From: Pseudomonas multiresinivorans
Lineage (GTDB): Bacteria; Pseudomonadota; Gammaproteobacteria; Pseudomonadales; Pseudomonadaceae
Reading direction: 5' to 3'
NCBI RefSeq assembly: GCF_012971725.1
Contig: NZ_CP048833.1
Span: 5,518,001 to 5,582,000 of the forward strand
Length of the DNA stretch: 64,000 nucleotides
Shown here: positions 34,468-43,286 of the stretch, one piece after another
How the letters are laid out: the number at the start of each line of letters is the position of its first letter
Numbering within the stretch: the stretch's first letter is position 1
Position numbers and translations under genes: made by a program
The notes under the pieces: generated by a model
Told to the model about the DNA's origin: nothing
Database searches by the model: none
Seen by the model: the letters and a program-made list of their open reading frames with translations, nothing else

Positions 34468-36750
34468 TCATTGCTCCGAGGCTTGTTCCTCGTCGTCGCT
34501 GTCGTCAGAGGCCGGTGCGGGTTTCGGCTGCGGCTCCGGCGCCACCTTGGCCGCAGCGCGGGCCAGTTCGTCGATGCCTTTGAGCGTCTGCTGGTTGGCC
34601 TTGCGCACGGCGTCGACGAAGCCGGTGAACGGCAGGTCGGTGATGCCGACCAGGCCGATGTGGCCGTTCTCGCCATCGAGCAGGCGCCCGGTCACCGGCT
34701 GGTCGAGGTACTGGAACCAGTGTGCGCCGACGATGTTCGGCTGTTTCGCCGCCTCGGCGAGGAAGCGCTGGTACGCCTCGCCACGCTGCTGCTCGTTGTA
34801 CACCTCGGCGACACCACCCCAGAACGGCCCGCGGTCACGGGAGCCGAAGTGGAACTCGGTGATCAGTACCGGCTTGTCCAGGCTGCGCACGTAGTTGGCG
34901 TCGAAGCCCTGCTGCGGCAGCGGTACGTAGAGGTTGAAGCTGAGGATGTCGCAGTACTGCGCGCAGGAGGCGAGCGCTTCCGGCGTGCTGACGGCGAAGC
35001 GCGGGCCGAGCAGCAGGTGGTTCGGCGCATGCCATTGCAGCGAGTCCTTCAGGGTCTTGAAGTACTGGTCCGCATACAGGCGCAGGAAGGCGCTGTAGTC
35101 CTGGGCAATGGCCGGGTGCGCTTCGCTCGGAACCGGCGCCTGGTAGCCCGGCGCATCGAGGTCTTCCCAGGAACCCAGCTGCACGCCCCAGGCCTCGGCG
35201 AGCTGTTCGTGATCCTCGTACTTGTCCTTGAGCTGCTTGATGAAGGCGCGTTTGGCCGGGCTGTCGGTGGACAGCTTGAGCGTGCCGAAGGCCAGGGCGA
35301 AGTGCGCCTGGTCGTCGTCGCCACGGCCGGCCCAGGCCAGTTCATTGTCGGCGTAGTAGCCCAGCAGCCATGCATCCTCGCGATGGTCGCGGGCGGCGAT
35401 GGCGATGGCGCGCTCGGCGGCCATGGCGAAGCGCGGGTCGAAGGGGTCGGGCATGGCACCCCACCAGTCATAGCCGGTGCTCACCGTGGCGTAATCGCCG
35501 CTGATGGACAGTGGCACGCTGTAGGGCATGCGCGGATCGTCGGCGAAGGCCGGATCACTCCAGTCGCCCAGGGTATTGAAGCCCCACGAGCCCAGGCGCT
35601 GTACGGTGCGCTCGCGCCAGGCGGCTGCCGCGGCGTCGCCGGTCAGCCCACCATCGGCGCGAAAGCGGTTGGCGGCATAGAAGTCGAACCAGCGCCCGTT
35701 GCCGAACGCACGGCCCTGCTGGGCGCCGACGCCGCTGCGGTCGTCGCGCTGGCCGTAGAAGGCGGCCAGCGGCTCGTCCTCCTTGGGCAGGCTGGCGAAC
35801 ATGTATTCGCGGCCTTCCACGTAGGTCTGGCTGCTGTCGGCATTCACCGCGTTGACGCCCATGGACCAGAACGAGTGCCCTTCCGGCGTCACCAGCCACC
35901 AGCGGCCATTGCGCTTTTCGGTGCGGAAGAATCCGGTGCCTTCGAAGGCCGGGCCATCCAGCAGCCCGCCAAAGGCGTCGCGACCGGGCGCGGGCTTCCA
36001 TTTGCTCAGCTGTTCGCCTTCGCCTTTCCAGGCGTTGGCCAGTTGCTCGGCACTCTTGACCTTTTCCGGCCAGTCGCTGCGAGTGGACTGACCGAAGCCA
36101 TCGACGATGCCGGTGTACGCCTTGTGGTATTCGTCGTTGCCGGCGCGGGTGCCGAAGCGGCCGACGAGAATGTCCTGGGCCGCCTTGGGCGAAGTCAGGA
36201 ACAGCTTCACCGCACCGACCTGGCTGCGGTTCAGCTCGCCGCTGACCTTGCTCGCCAGCAGCAGGCGCTGGCCGTCCTGGGTCACAGGCATGGGCACGCC
36301 GGCACGCATGCCGAAGTCTTCCGGCGAGATGGCGTGCAGCGGGATCACCAGGGTCTGCGCCGGGCCCGGCGGCAGGGCGATGCTCGCGCGCAGGCCGGGG
36401 GCGCCGGCAACGCCTTCGATTTCCACTTCCAGGGTGATGGCCCAGTCCATGGCGTTCTGGACGCGCAGGCTCATGCTGTCTGACTGCGACCAGTCCCAGC
36501 TGTCACTGGACGGTGCCAGGCGCAGGGTCGGCTGCGGCGCCGGGTTGAAGTTCACCCGGCGCAGGATCTCGCCCTCGGGCGTGGCTTCGGCGGTGGAACT
36601 GGGCAGATCGGCGTTCTGTGTGGTGATCGAGACCACGGCCATCGGCTTGACGAAGTTGAACAGGGTTTCATTGCCGCCAGCCGACCAGGCCGGGGCACTG
36701 GCGATGGCCAGGCTGAGCAGCAACGGCAGATGCCAACGCATCGAAGTCAT
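34468..36750 (-). CDS. Secreted agarase-like glycoside hydrolase (clan GH-A type)
   Basis: A 760-residue exported protein with signal peptide MTSMRWHLPLLLSLAIASA. An N-terminal beta-sandwich-like region (about 30-280) precedes a TIM-barrel-like catalytic region. Candidate acid/base is E470 in GYYADNELAW and candidate nucleophile E632 in LITEFHFGSRD, the usual clan GH-A spacing. An acidic tail (DDSDDEEQASEQ) ends the protein. Family members are often labelled beta-agarase, but the pseudomonad substrate is unknown; an exopolysaccharide or lipid-linked glycan is possible. The start at 36750 fits the signal peptide and follows AAGGA. Confidence 0.75.
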   Translation of the reverse strand: MTSMRWHLPLLLSLAIASAPAWSAGGNETLFNFVKPMAVVSITTQNADLPSSTAEATPEGEILRRVNFNPAPQPTLRLAPSSDSWDWSQSDSMSLRVQNAMDWAITLEVEIEGVAGAPGLRASIALPPGPAQTLVIPLHAISPEDFGMRAGVPMPVTQDGQRLLLASKVSGELNRSQVGAVKLFLTSPKAAQDILVGRFGTRAGNDEYHKAYTGIVDGFGQSTRSDWPEKVKSAEQLANAWKGEGEQLSKWKPAPGRDAFGGLLDGPAFEGTGFFRTEKRNGRWWLVTPEGHSFWSMGVNAVNADSSQTYVEGREYMFASLPKEDEPLAAFYGQRDDRSGVGAQQGRAFGNGRWFDFYAANRFRADGGLTGDAAAAAWRERTVQRLGSWGFNTLGDWSDPAFADDPRMPYSVPLSISGDYATVSTGYDWWGAMPDPFDPRFAMAAERAIAIAARDHREDAWLLGYYADNELAWAGRGDDDQAHFALAFGTLKLSTDSPAKRAFIKQLKDKYEDHEQLAEAWGVQLGSWEDLDAPGYQAPVPSEAHPAIAQDYSAFLRLYADQYFKTLKDSLQWHAPNHLLLGPRFAVSTPEALASCAQYCDILSFNLYVPLPQQGFDANYVRSLDKPVLITEFHFGSRDRGPFWGGVAEVYNEQQRGEAYQRFLAEAAKQPNIVGAHWFQYLDQPVTGRLLDGENGHIGLVGITDLPFTGFVDAVRKANQQTLKGIDELARAAAKVAPEPQPKPAPASDDSDDEEQASEQ

Positions 36751-36829
36751 GGATTCGAATCCTTGCAACACGCCCGCCGGACGGCGGGCGATCGTTTGAC
36801 AGCCAGCGCGGGAACTCGCTCCCGCACTC

Positions 36830-38974
36830 TCAAGCAATTTCGCGGCGGAACGGCGGCAATGCATTAAGAATGGCCTTGCCGTAGCGCTGCGTCACGACGC
36901 GACGGTCCAGCAGCGTGATGGTGCCGCGGTCCTGCTCGGTCCGCAGCAGCCGGCCGCAGGCCTGCACCAGGCGCAGCGAGGCGTCGGGCACGGCGATCTC
37001 CATGAAGGGATTGCCGCCGCGCGCCTCGATCCATTCCGACAGCGCCGCTTCCACCGGATCGTCCGGCACGGCGAATGGAATCTTGGCGATCACCACGTGC
37101 TCGCAATAGGCGCCGGGCAGGTCCACGCCTTCGGAGAAGCTCGCCAGGCCGAACAGCACGCTCGGCTCGCCATCGTCCACGCGGGAGCGGTGCTTGTTCA
37201 GGGTTTCCTGCTTGGACAGGTTGCCCTGGATCAGCACGCGCTTGCGCCAGTCGCGATCCAGGCCGTCGAAGACCTCCTGCATCTGCTTGCGCGAGGAGAA
37301 CAGGATCAGCGAGCCGCGCGAACCTTCGACTATCTCCGGCAGCTCGCGGATGATCGCCGCGGTGTGAGCCGCAGCATCACGCGGATCGGCCTTGAGGTCG
37401 GGCACGCGCAGCACGCCGGCGTCGGCATGGTGGAACGGGCTCGGCACCACGGCAGTGACGGCCGCGCGTGGCAGGCCGGCGCGCATGCGGTAGCGGTCGA
37501 AGGTGCCCAGGGCGGTGAGCGTCGCGGAGGTCACCAGCACGCCGTAGGCGACGTTCCACAGGTTGCGGCGCAGGGTCTCGGCGGCGAGGATCGGGCTGGC
37601 GTTGGCCTCGATGTCGTAGAAGGTGCCGCTCTCGGCGAGGGTCAGCCAGCGCGCCATGGGCGGGCTGTCTTCCGGGTCCTCGCTGGTGAAGGCGGTCCAC
37701 AGTTCCCAGTTGCCCTGGGCGCGGGACAGCAGGCTGCCGAACAGTGGGTACCACTCTTCGGCCTGGTGGCTGGCGATGCCGACGCTGCCCTCCCCGTCCA
37801 TGGCCTCCTTGAGCAGTTCGGTCAGACGGGTGAAGAGGTCGGTGAGCTTGGAGAAGCCCTTCTTCAGCTCGATGCCCATCTCGCGGATGTGCTCGGGGAT
37901 CACCCCGCCCTCGAAGCGATGGCGCGGCCGCTCGCGGCCTTCCATGTCCTCGCCGGCGCGGAAGTCGCCGACCTCTTCGCAGGCAGTAAACATGAACTGC
38001 TGGTGCGTGCGCAGCTCGCGGGCCAGCTCCGGCACCTGCTCGATCAGGCGGCCGAGGTCGCCCGGCAGCGGATTCTGCGCCAGCAGCTTGGTCAGGTTCT
38101 TCTCCACCTGGCCCAGCCAATCGGCGGTGGCGCGCAGGCGGGTGAAGTGGGCGAAGTGGCCGATGGCCTTGTCCGGCAGGTGATGGCCTTCGTCGAACAC
38201 GTAAATGGTGTCGCGCGGGTCCGGCAGGATCGCCCCGCCGCCCAGTGCCAGGTCGGCCAGCACCAGGTCATGGTTGGTGACGATCACGTCGACCTTGGTC
38301 ATGCCTTCGCGCGCCTTGTAGAAGGCGCACTGCTGGAAGTTCGGGCAATGGCGGTTGGTGCACTGGCTGTGGTCGGTGGTGACCTGCGCCCACTGTGCGT
38401 CCTCAATGGCCTCGGGCCAGGAGTCGCGGTCGCCGTCCCAGCGGTTGCCGGCCAGGCGCTCGATCATCTGGTTGAACAGCTTGCTGGAGGTCTCGTCCAC
38501 GTCGATGCGGAAGCCTTCCTCCTCGAACAGCTGGGCGGTGGCGCTCTGCGCCTGGCCTTCCTGCAGCAGGTGGTCGAGCTTGGACAGGCACATGTAGCGC
38601 CCGCGCCCCTTGGCCAGGGCGAAGCTGAACGACAGGCCGGAGTTGCGCAGCAGGTCGGGCAGGTCCTTGTGGACGATCTGCTCCTGCAGAGCGACGGTGG
38701 CGGTGGCGACCACCAGGCGCTTGCCGGCGGCCTTGGCGCAGGCGATGGCGGCAAGGCTGTAGGCGACGGTCTTGCCGGTGCCGGTGCCGGCTTCCACGGC
38801 GACCACGGCGGCATCGCCCAGGCGATGGCCTTCCTCGTCGCTGGCAATGGTCCCCAGGACTTTGGCGACTTCGGCGATCATCAGGCGCTGGCCGTAGCGC
38901 GGCTTGAGTTCCTTGGCCTCGAGGAAGCGCGAGTAGGCGCCCTGGATCGTGGCCTTGAGTTCGGTGCTGAGCAT
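36830..38974 (-). CDS. dinG: DinG-type ATP-dependent DNA helicase
   Basis: A 714-residue superfamily 2 (XPD-like) 5'-3' helicase. Walker A is EAGTGTGKT with K68, the DEAH-type box is DEGH at 261-264, and an iron-sulfur domain is indicated by GRGRYMCLSKLD plus CTNRHCPNFQQC. The C-terminal motif VQACGRLLRTEQDRG is motif VI. It likely resolves R-loops, D-loops or G-quadruplexes. The start at 38974 (MLSTELKATI) was preferred because it matches DinG N-termini. Confidence 0.93.
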   Translation of the reverse strand: MLSTELKATIQGAYSRFLEAKELKPRYGQRLMIAEVAKVLGTIASDEEGHRLGDAAVVAVEAGTGTGKTVAYSLAAIACAKAAGKRLVVATATVALQEQIVHKDLPDLLRNSGLSFSFALAKGRGRYMCLSKLDHLLQEGQAQSATAQLFEEEGFRIDVDETSSKLFNQMIERLAGNRWDGDRDSWPEAIEDAQWAQVTTDHSQCTNRHCPNFQQCAFYKAREGMTKVDVIVTNHDLVLADLALGGGAILPDPRDTIYVFDEGHHLPDKAIGHFAHFTRLRATADWLGQVEKNLTKLLAQNPLPGDLGRLIEQVPELARELRTHQQFMFTACEEVGDFRAGEDMEGRERPRHRFEGGVIPEHIREMGIELKKGFSKLTDLFTRLTELLKEAMDGEGSVGIASHQAEEWYPLFGSLLSRAQGNWELWTAFTSEDPEDSPPMARWLTLAESGTFYDIEANASPILAAETLRRNLWNVAYGVLVTSATLTALGTFDRYRMRAGLPRAAVTAVVPSPFHHADAGVLRVPDLKADPRDAAAHTAAIIRELPEIVEGSRGSLILFSSRKQMQEVFDGLDRDWRKRVLIQGNLSKQETLNKHRSRVDDGEPSVLFGLASFSEGVDLPGAYCEHVVIAKIPFAVPDDPVEAALSEWIEARGGNPFMEIAVPDASLRLVQACGRLLRTEQDRGTITLLDRRVVTQRYGKAILNALPPFRREIA

Positions 38975-39096
38975 GGACTTCCCGGGCCCCGGACGCGGCG
39001 CAATGGACACATCCGGATGCTGGATAAATTTTCAGTGGTTCGAATCGGCGGCTATGATAGCGCGCTTGTCTTCAATCGCCAGCGGAGATCGTCCGA

Positions 39097-39561
39097 ATGA
39101 CACCCTTTGCCTTCGTCTATGCCCTGCACCTCCTGGCCGCCCTGGTCTGGGTCGGCGGCATGTTCTTCGCCTGGATGGTGCTGCGCCCGGCCGCCGTCGC
39201 CGCGCTGGAGGCACCGGCCCGGCTGAAGCTGTGGCTGGAGGTATTCCCGCGCTTCTTCCGCTGGGTGTGGGCGGCGGTGATCCTGCTGCCGGTGACCGGC
39301 GTGGGCATGCTGCACCTGAGCTTCAACGGCATGGCCGGCGCGCCGCGCTACGTGCAGGTGATGATGGGGTTGTATGTCGCGATGCTCGCGCTGTTCCTGC
39401 GCATCCAGGCGCTGCAACTGCCGGAACTGCGCCGCGCAGTGGGCGCCGAGGACTGGCCGGCCGGTGGCGCCGCGCTGGGCAAGATCCGCAAGACCGTGGG
39501 CCTGAACCTGCTGATCGGCATGGCGCTGGTGGCCTTCGTCGCAGCACGCCCGCACTGGTAA
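39097..39561 (+). CDS. CopD-like integral membrane protein
   Basis: A 154-residue membrane protein with four predicted helices. The first helix motif ALHLLAALVWVGGMFFAWMV has the His and WxGG pattern of CopD-domain proteins, and VGLNLLIGMALVAFVAA forms the last helix. A copper role is only suggested by the family; no other copper gene is adjacent. It is divergent from dinG and ends at a strong hairpin. Confidence 0.8.
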   Translation: MTPFAFVYALHLLAALVWVGGMFFAWMVLRPAAVAALEAPARLKLWLEVFPRFFRWVWAAVILLPVTGVGMLHLSFNGMAGAPRYVQVMMGLYVAMLALFLRIQALQLPELRRAVGAEDWPAGGAALGKIRKTVGLNLLIGMALVAFVAARPHW

Positions 39562-39565
39562 ACAA

Positions 39566-39595
39566 AAGGCCCGCCTGGCTAGCCGGGCGGGCCTT
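39566..39595. terminator. Bidirectional terminator
   Basis: Ten-base-pair stem AAGGCCCGCC/GGCGGGCCTT with a 10-base loop, between convergent genes ending at 39561 and 39617. Confidence 0.85.
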
Positions 39596-39616
39596 CAGTT
39601 GAAACGAGCCTCGGGT

Positions 39617-40381
39617 TCAGAAGCGTTTCACGTCCAGGCGGCCTTCGCTGCCCTTCGCCCCTTCCGCACCGCCCTTGCCTTCCGCGCCGGGCTTCTCGCC
39701 CGCCACCGAATAGAACCAGCAGCCCTTCTCGCTGCTGCGCGGCCCAGCCTTGCCGGGCTTGCCGCCCGCACCGCCCGCACCGCCTTCCAGACGTACCTTG
39801 ACCTTCGCGACGTCGAACTGCTCCGGCACTTCCAGGCGTACCACGCCGCCAGGTGCGCCAGCCTGGCCATCGGCGCCATTCTGCCCGTCACCGGCGGATT
39901 TGCCGCTGCCCCACAGGCAGCCGGAAGTCTGCGCGCTGCCGCCTTCCAGACCGTCATAGCCCGGCGCGCCGACGCCGCCGCGGACATCGATCAGCAGGTT
40001 TTCCACCGCCACATCCTGCAGCCGCAGCACCAGATTGCGGCCGCCGCTGGCGGGCTTCTCGAAGCTGCCGGAACTGCCTTGCGCGGCAATCACGCTGCCG
40101 TCCGCGAGGCTGCCGTGCTGCACCTCGATCTGCAGCGCATCATTGCCAGGAAAGACGCCGATCCGCGCGTTCTTCGCCAGGTCCAGCTCGCCGATCTTCA
40201 GCTCCTTGACCCGCGACGGAATCAGCAGCGCGCCCTCCGGGCCGACGCTGATGCGGTCCAGACTCAGGCTGTCGCCCTTCACCGGCAGACGCAGCACGGT
40301 GTTGGCTTCCACCGAGACGGTGCCGGCAGCCGAACAGGCCAGTGGGGCGAACAGCGCCAGGCCCAGCAGCGACTTACGCAT
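39617..40381 (-). CDS. Secreted glycine-rich, collagen-like protein
   Basis: A 254-residue exported protein with signal peptide MRKSLLGLALFAPLACSAAG. Residues about 135-250 are very rich in glycine, with collagen-like G-x-x runs such as GGAGGAGGKPGKAGP and KGGAEGAKGSEG. The preceding part is predicted beta-rich (LRLQDVAVENLLIDVRGG). Cysteines in SGCLWGSG and KGCWFYS may pair. No function is known to me. The start follows AAGGAGA, and its ATG overlaps the end of the DUF1145 gene by eight bases. Confidence 0.75.
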   Translation of the reverse strand: MRKSLLGLALFAPLACSAAGTVSVEANTVLRLPVKGDSLSLDRISVGPEGALLIPSRVKELKIGELDLAKNARIGVFPGNDALQIEVQHGSLADGSVIAAQGSSGSFEKPASGGRNLVLRLQDVAVENLLIDVRGGVGAPGYDGLEGGSAQTSGCLWGSGKSAGDGQNGADGQAGAPGGVVRLEVPEQFDVAKVKVRLEGGAGGAGGKPGKAGPRSSEKGCWFYSVAGEKPGAEGKGGAEGAKGSEGRLDVKRF

Positions 40382-40676
40382 GGGTATCTCCTTCTACTTT
40401 TGCGGGTGCCGGTTGCTCCACTGCCGGCTGCGGCAGGGTCGCGAAATGGAAGACGCCGAACAGCAGTATCTGCAGGCGATCCATGCCCGGATGCGGGCGC
40501 CCCTGCAGGCGCTTGCGCAGCGCCAGGACCTCGAGGATGTGAATCAGCAGGATCAGCGCTCCCGCCGCATTGAGCAGCAGGGCGAAGGGATGTGCGAAGG
40601 GTTGGATCAGGTTGGCCAGCACCGCCAGCCAGAACAACAGGGCAATCAGCTTGCCCAGCCCCAACAACGCTTTCAT
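40374..40676 (-). CDS. DUF1145 family membrane protein
   Basis: A 100-residue inner-membrane protein with two or three helices (MKALLGLGKLIALLFWLAVL, then LLLNAAGALILLIHILEVLA) and a polar C-terminus. It matches the DUF1145/YhhL-like family, of unknown function. It lies directly upstream of, and overlaps by eight bases with, the collagen-like gene, so the two are probably made together. Confidence 0.85.
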   Translation of the reverse strand: MKALLGLGKLIALLFWLAVLANLIQPFAHPFALLLNAAGALILLIHILEVLALRKRLQGRPHPGMDRLQILLFGVFHFATLPQPAVEQPAPAKVEGDTHA

Positions 40677-40752
40677 GAAGTGCCCCCGGTTTTTTCTTTG
40701 CCGGGGAACATACGCCTCTGCTCCCGGCTATGCCAGTGGCAACCGGGAATGA

Positions 40753-40778
40753 CAAAGGGGGCCACCAGGCCCCCTTTG
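40753..40778 (-). terminator. Terminator of the OmpA-family gene at 40798
   Basis: An 11-bp perfect stem (CAAAGGGGGCC and its complement) with loop ACCA, 20 bases past the stop codon on the minus strand. Confidence 0.85.
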
Positions 40779-40797
40779 CGGACTACATCACAGCGAC

Positions 40798-41430
40798 TTA
40801 CTGACGCGTGATCTTGATCTCTACGCGACGGTTCTCGGCGCGGCCTTCCTTGGTCTTGTTGTCCGCGACCGGCTGGCTCTCGCCATAACCGACCACCGAC
40901 TTGATGCTGCTGGCAGGTACGCCGGCATCGACCAGGTAGTTGGACACGGCGTTGGCGCGGCGCTCGGACAGTTTCTGGTTGTAGGCGTCGGTACCGATGC
41001 TGTCGGTATGGCCGCCGATGTTCAGCTCGGTGCTCGCGGCCTCGCCTTTCAGGCGGGTAGCGATGGTGTCGAGCTTGTCCTTGTCCTGCGCATCGATCTT
41101 CGACGAGTCGAAGGCGAAGTGCAGGTCACGCACCACGATGGTCTCTTCCTTGGGCAGCGGGGCCGGAGCAGGCTCAGGAGCCGGCGCAGGCGGCGGAACC
41201 TCGGCCACTTGTTCGGCGGCGCCATGTACCCAGCAGTAGGACGCACCCAGCACGCCACCGATCAGGGCTCCCCAACCGGCCCAGGCGCTGCTTTCGATGG
41301 AACCCAGACCTGCGCCACCGACACCGCCAACCACGGCGCAAGTCGGCCAATCGGACTTCTGCAGCCCTGCGCAACCGGTGAGCAACGTGCTTACCAGCAG
41401 CAGGGGTAAAGCGGTCCTTGTGATGCTCAT
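40798..41430 (-). CDS. OmpA-family outer-membrane lipoprotein
   Basis: A 210-residue lipoprotein with lipobox LLTGC (residues 16-20), a glycine-rich hydrophobic segment (VVGGVGGAGLGSIESSAWAG), a proline-rich linker (EVPPPAPAPEPAPAP) and a C-terminal OmpA domain (LHFAFDSSKIDAQDKDKL, IGGHTDSIGTDAYNQKLSER, NRRVEI). It should bind peptidoglycan through the OmpA domain. The start at 41430 follows AGAGGAGA. It is divergent from the gene at 41572. Confidence 0.92.
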   Translation of the reverse strand: MSITRTALPLLLVSTLLTGCAGLQKSDWPTCAVVGGVGGAGLGSIESSAWAGWGALIGGVLGASYCWVHGAAEQVAEVPPPAPAPEPAPAPLPKEETIVVRDLHFAFDSSKIDAQDKDKLDTIATRLKGEAASTELNIGGHTDSIGTDAYNQKLSERRANAVSNYLVDAGVPASSIKSVVGYGESQPVADNKTKEGRAENRRVEIKITRQ

Positions 41431-41571
41431 AAAGTTATGTCTCCTCTAATGATCGGGTCTTGACCGACAATTACCGAGTAAAGACGTGACTGACAGAATG
41501 CGCCAGCACTAGGCCATATGGGTGTCACACGCTAGTCTTCGTTCATTATTTTTCGCCTTTTGACGAGCCCG

Positions 41572-42060
41572 ATGATTTCGACACGCACGCCGCAACAAGC
41601 CCTCGCCGCCCTGCTCGACCGCTACGCACCTCAGCGTTTGCTGCTGGTGGGCGCCAGCCAGATCCCGGCCGTGGATGCCTTCCTCGCGGCGCATCCGGAT
41701 TGCGAGCTGTTCCACGCCGATGCCGGCGCATTGCCAACGGAGCTGGCCGCTCAGCGCTACGACCTGGCGTTGCTGGCCGACTGCCTGGAGCACCTGCCGC
41801 GCCGCGAGGCACAGCAACTGGTGGGCGGCATCCGCAACCTCAACAGCAGCCGCGTGGCCGTACTGGTCGACCTCGACGCCGCCCAGGCACAGGATGCGGA
41901 CTTCTACGCCCTGGCCATGCAGGCCAGCGAGCGCTTCCAGCGCGATGCCCAGGTGATCACCCTGTTCACCTACGATCTGCACGAATACAAACAGGTCCCG
42001 GACTGGCTCAACGCGAAGTTCTGGGCCAATCCGGAGAATTTTGGGAAGTACTGGTGGTGA
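41572..42060 (+). CDS. DUF6231-like protein, methyltransferase-fold suspected
   Basis: A 162-residue soluble protein, MISTRTPQQALAALLDRYAP onward. The pattern RLLLVGAS, ELFHADAG, YDLALLADCLEHLP resembles a small Rossmann methyltransferase-like fold, though the SAM-binding glycine motif is weak. It ends NFGKYWW. The ATG at 41572 was preferred to a TTG four codons upstream. The ychJ-like gene starts two bases after its stop. Confidence 0.7.
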   Translation: MISTRTPQQALAALLDRYAPQRLLLVGASQIPAVDAFLAAHPDCELFHADAGALPTELAAQRYDLALLADCLEHLPRREAQQLVGGIRNLNSSRVAVLVDLDAAQAQDADFYALAMQASERFQRDAQVITLFTYDLHEYKQVPDWLNAKFWANPENFGKYWW

Positions 42061-42062
42061 CC

Positions 42063-42536
42063 ATGATCGAACCGACCTGCCCCTGCGGCAGCGGCCGTCC
42101 ATTACCGGACTGCTGCGGGCGCTTCCATGCCGGCGTCGCGGCCCCCACCGCAGAGGCACTGATGCGCTCGCGCTACAGTGCCTACGCGCTGGGCCTGGTG
42201 GATTACCTGCGCGACACGACGCTGCCGGCCCAGCAGCAGGGGCTGGACCTGGAGGCCATCCGTACCTGGAGCCTGGGCAGCACCTGGCTGGGTTTGGAAG
42301 TGGTCAATCACGAAGTGCTCGGCGGCCAGCCGGAGCACGCCCGGGTGACCTTCATCGCGCGCTGGCACGACGCTGGCGGCGAGCACAGCCACCGCGAATG
42401 CTCGGGATTCGTCCAGCGCGACGGCCGCTGGTACTTCCTCGACCCCACCGTGCCGATGAAGCTGGGGCGCAACGACCCCTGCCCCTGCGGCGCCGGCGGC
42501 AAGCTGAAGAAATGCTGCGGGCCCTGGATTGAGTAG
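42063..42536 (+). CDS. ychJ: YchJ-family SEC-C zinc-motif protein
   Basis: A 157-residue protein with SEC-C-type cysteine motifs at both ends: CPCGSGRPLPDCCGRFH near residues 6-22 and DPCPCGAGGKLKKCCGPW at the C-terminus, flanking an NTF2-like domain (EALMRSRYSAYALGLVDYL). This is the layout of the UPF0225/YchJ family, whose function is unknown; SEC-C motifs in SecA bind zinc and contact SecB and ribosomes. It starts two bases after the previous stop, so it is probably in the same transcript. Confidence 0.9.
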   Translation: MIEPTCPCGSGRPLPDCCGRFHAGVAAPTAEALMRSRYSAYALGLVDYLRDTTLPAQQQGLDLEAIRTWSLGSTWLGLEVVNHEVLGGQPEHARVTFIARWHDAGGEHSHRECSGFVQRDGRWYFLDPTVPMKLGRNDPCPCGAGGKLKKCCGPWIE

Positions 42537-42569
42537 GACAGGATCGAGTGAGACGCCAACTCGCCCCCC

Positions 42570-42598
42570 TTGGGGGCGTTCGGTGTCTGGGCTAGAAT
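42570..42598 (+). promoter_or_regulatory. Possible promoter of the TRIC channel gene
   Basis: TTGGGG at 42570-42575 and TAGAAT at 42593-42598, 17 bases apart, lie 62 bases upstream of the channel gene start. A short CGCCCCC/GGGGGCG hairpin overlaps the -35 and may close off the ychJ transcript. Confidence 0.4.
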
Positions 42599-42659
42599 CC
42601 GCGCTTTTTTCCGGGGCGGTGGTGATTCGCCGCACCGGCTACTCCTGCCGGACCTCGCC

Positions 42660-43286
42660 ATGCTGCTGACCGTTCTCTACATCATCGCCATCACCGCCGA
42701 AGCCATGACCGGCGCGCTGTCCGCCGGCCGGCGCAGCATGGACCTGTTCGGCGTGGTGCTGGTGGCCTGCGTCACCGCCCTGGGCGGCGGCTCGGTGCGC
42801 GACATGCTGCTGGGCCATTACCCGCTGACCTGGGTGCGCCACCCGGAGTACCTGGCGCTCACCGCTGGCGCCGCACTGGTCACCGTGTTCATCGCCCCGC
42901 TGATGCGCCACCTGCGCTCGATGTTCCTCGCGCTCGACGCCGTGGGCCTGGTGGCCTTCACCCTGATCGGTTGCCAGGTCAGCCTGGAGATGGGCCACAG
43001 CCTGCTGATCGCTGCCGTGAGCGGCGTGATCACCGGGGTCTTCGGCGGCATCCTGCGGGACATCTTCTGCAACGACGTACCGCTGATCTTCCGCCGCGAG
43101 CTATACGCCAGCGTGTCCTTCGCCAGCGCCTGGTGCTACCTGATCTGCCTGCAGATCGACCTGCCCAAGGAGCAGGCCATGCTGATCACCCTGTTCGCCG
43201 GCTTCCTGTTCCGCATGCTGGCGATCCGCTTCCGCTGGGAAATGCCCAAGTTCGTCTACAAGGACGACCCGCACCAGGGCGACTGA
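42660..43286 (+). CDS. TRIC-type (UPF0126) cation channel family protein
   Basis: A 208-residue inner-membrane protein with seven predicted helices and two inverted-repeat halves. Each half has the diagnostic glycine/arginine motif: TALGGGSVRDMLLGHYPL in the first and GVFGGILRDIFCNDVP in the second. Prokaryotic TRIC homologues form K+-permeable trimers. The ATG at 42660 starts the first helix directly. Its stop codon abuts the stop of the convergent gene. Confidence 0.92.
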   Translation: MLLTVLYIIAITAEAMTGALSAGRRSMDLFGVVLVACVTALGGGSVRDMLLGHYPLTWVRHPEYLALTAGAALVTVFIAPLMRHLRSMFLALDAVGLVAFTLIGCQVSLEMGHSLLIAAVSGVITGVFGGILRDIFCNDVPLIFRRELYASVSFASAWCYLICLQIDLPKEQAMLITLFAGFLFRMLAIRFRWEMPKFVYKDDPHQGD

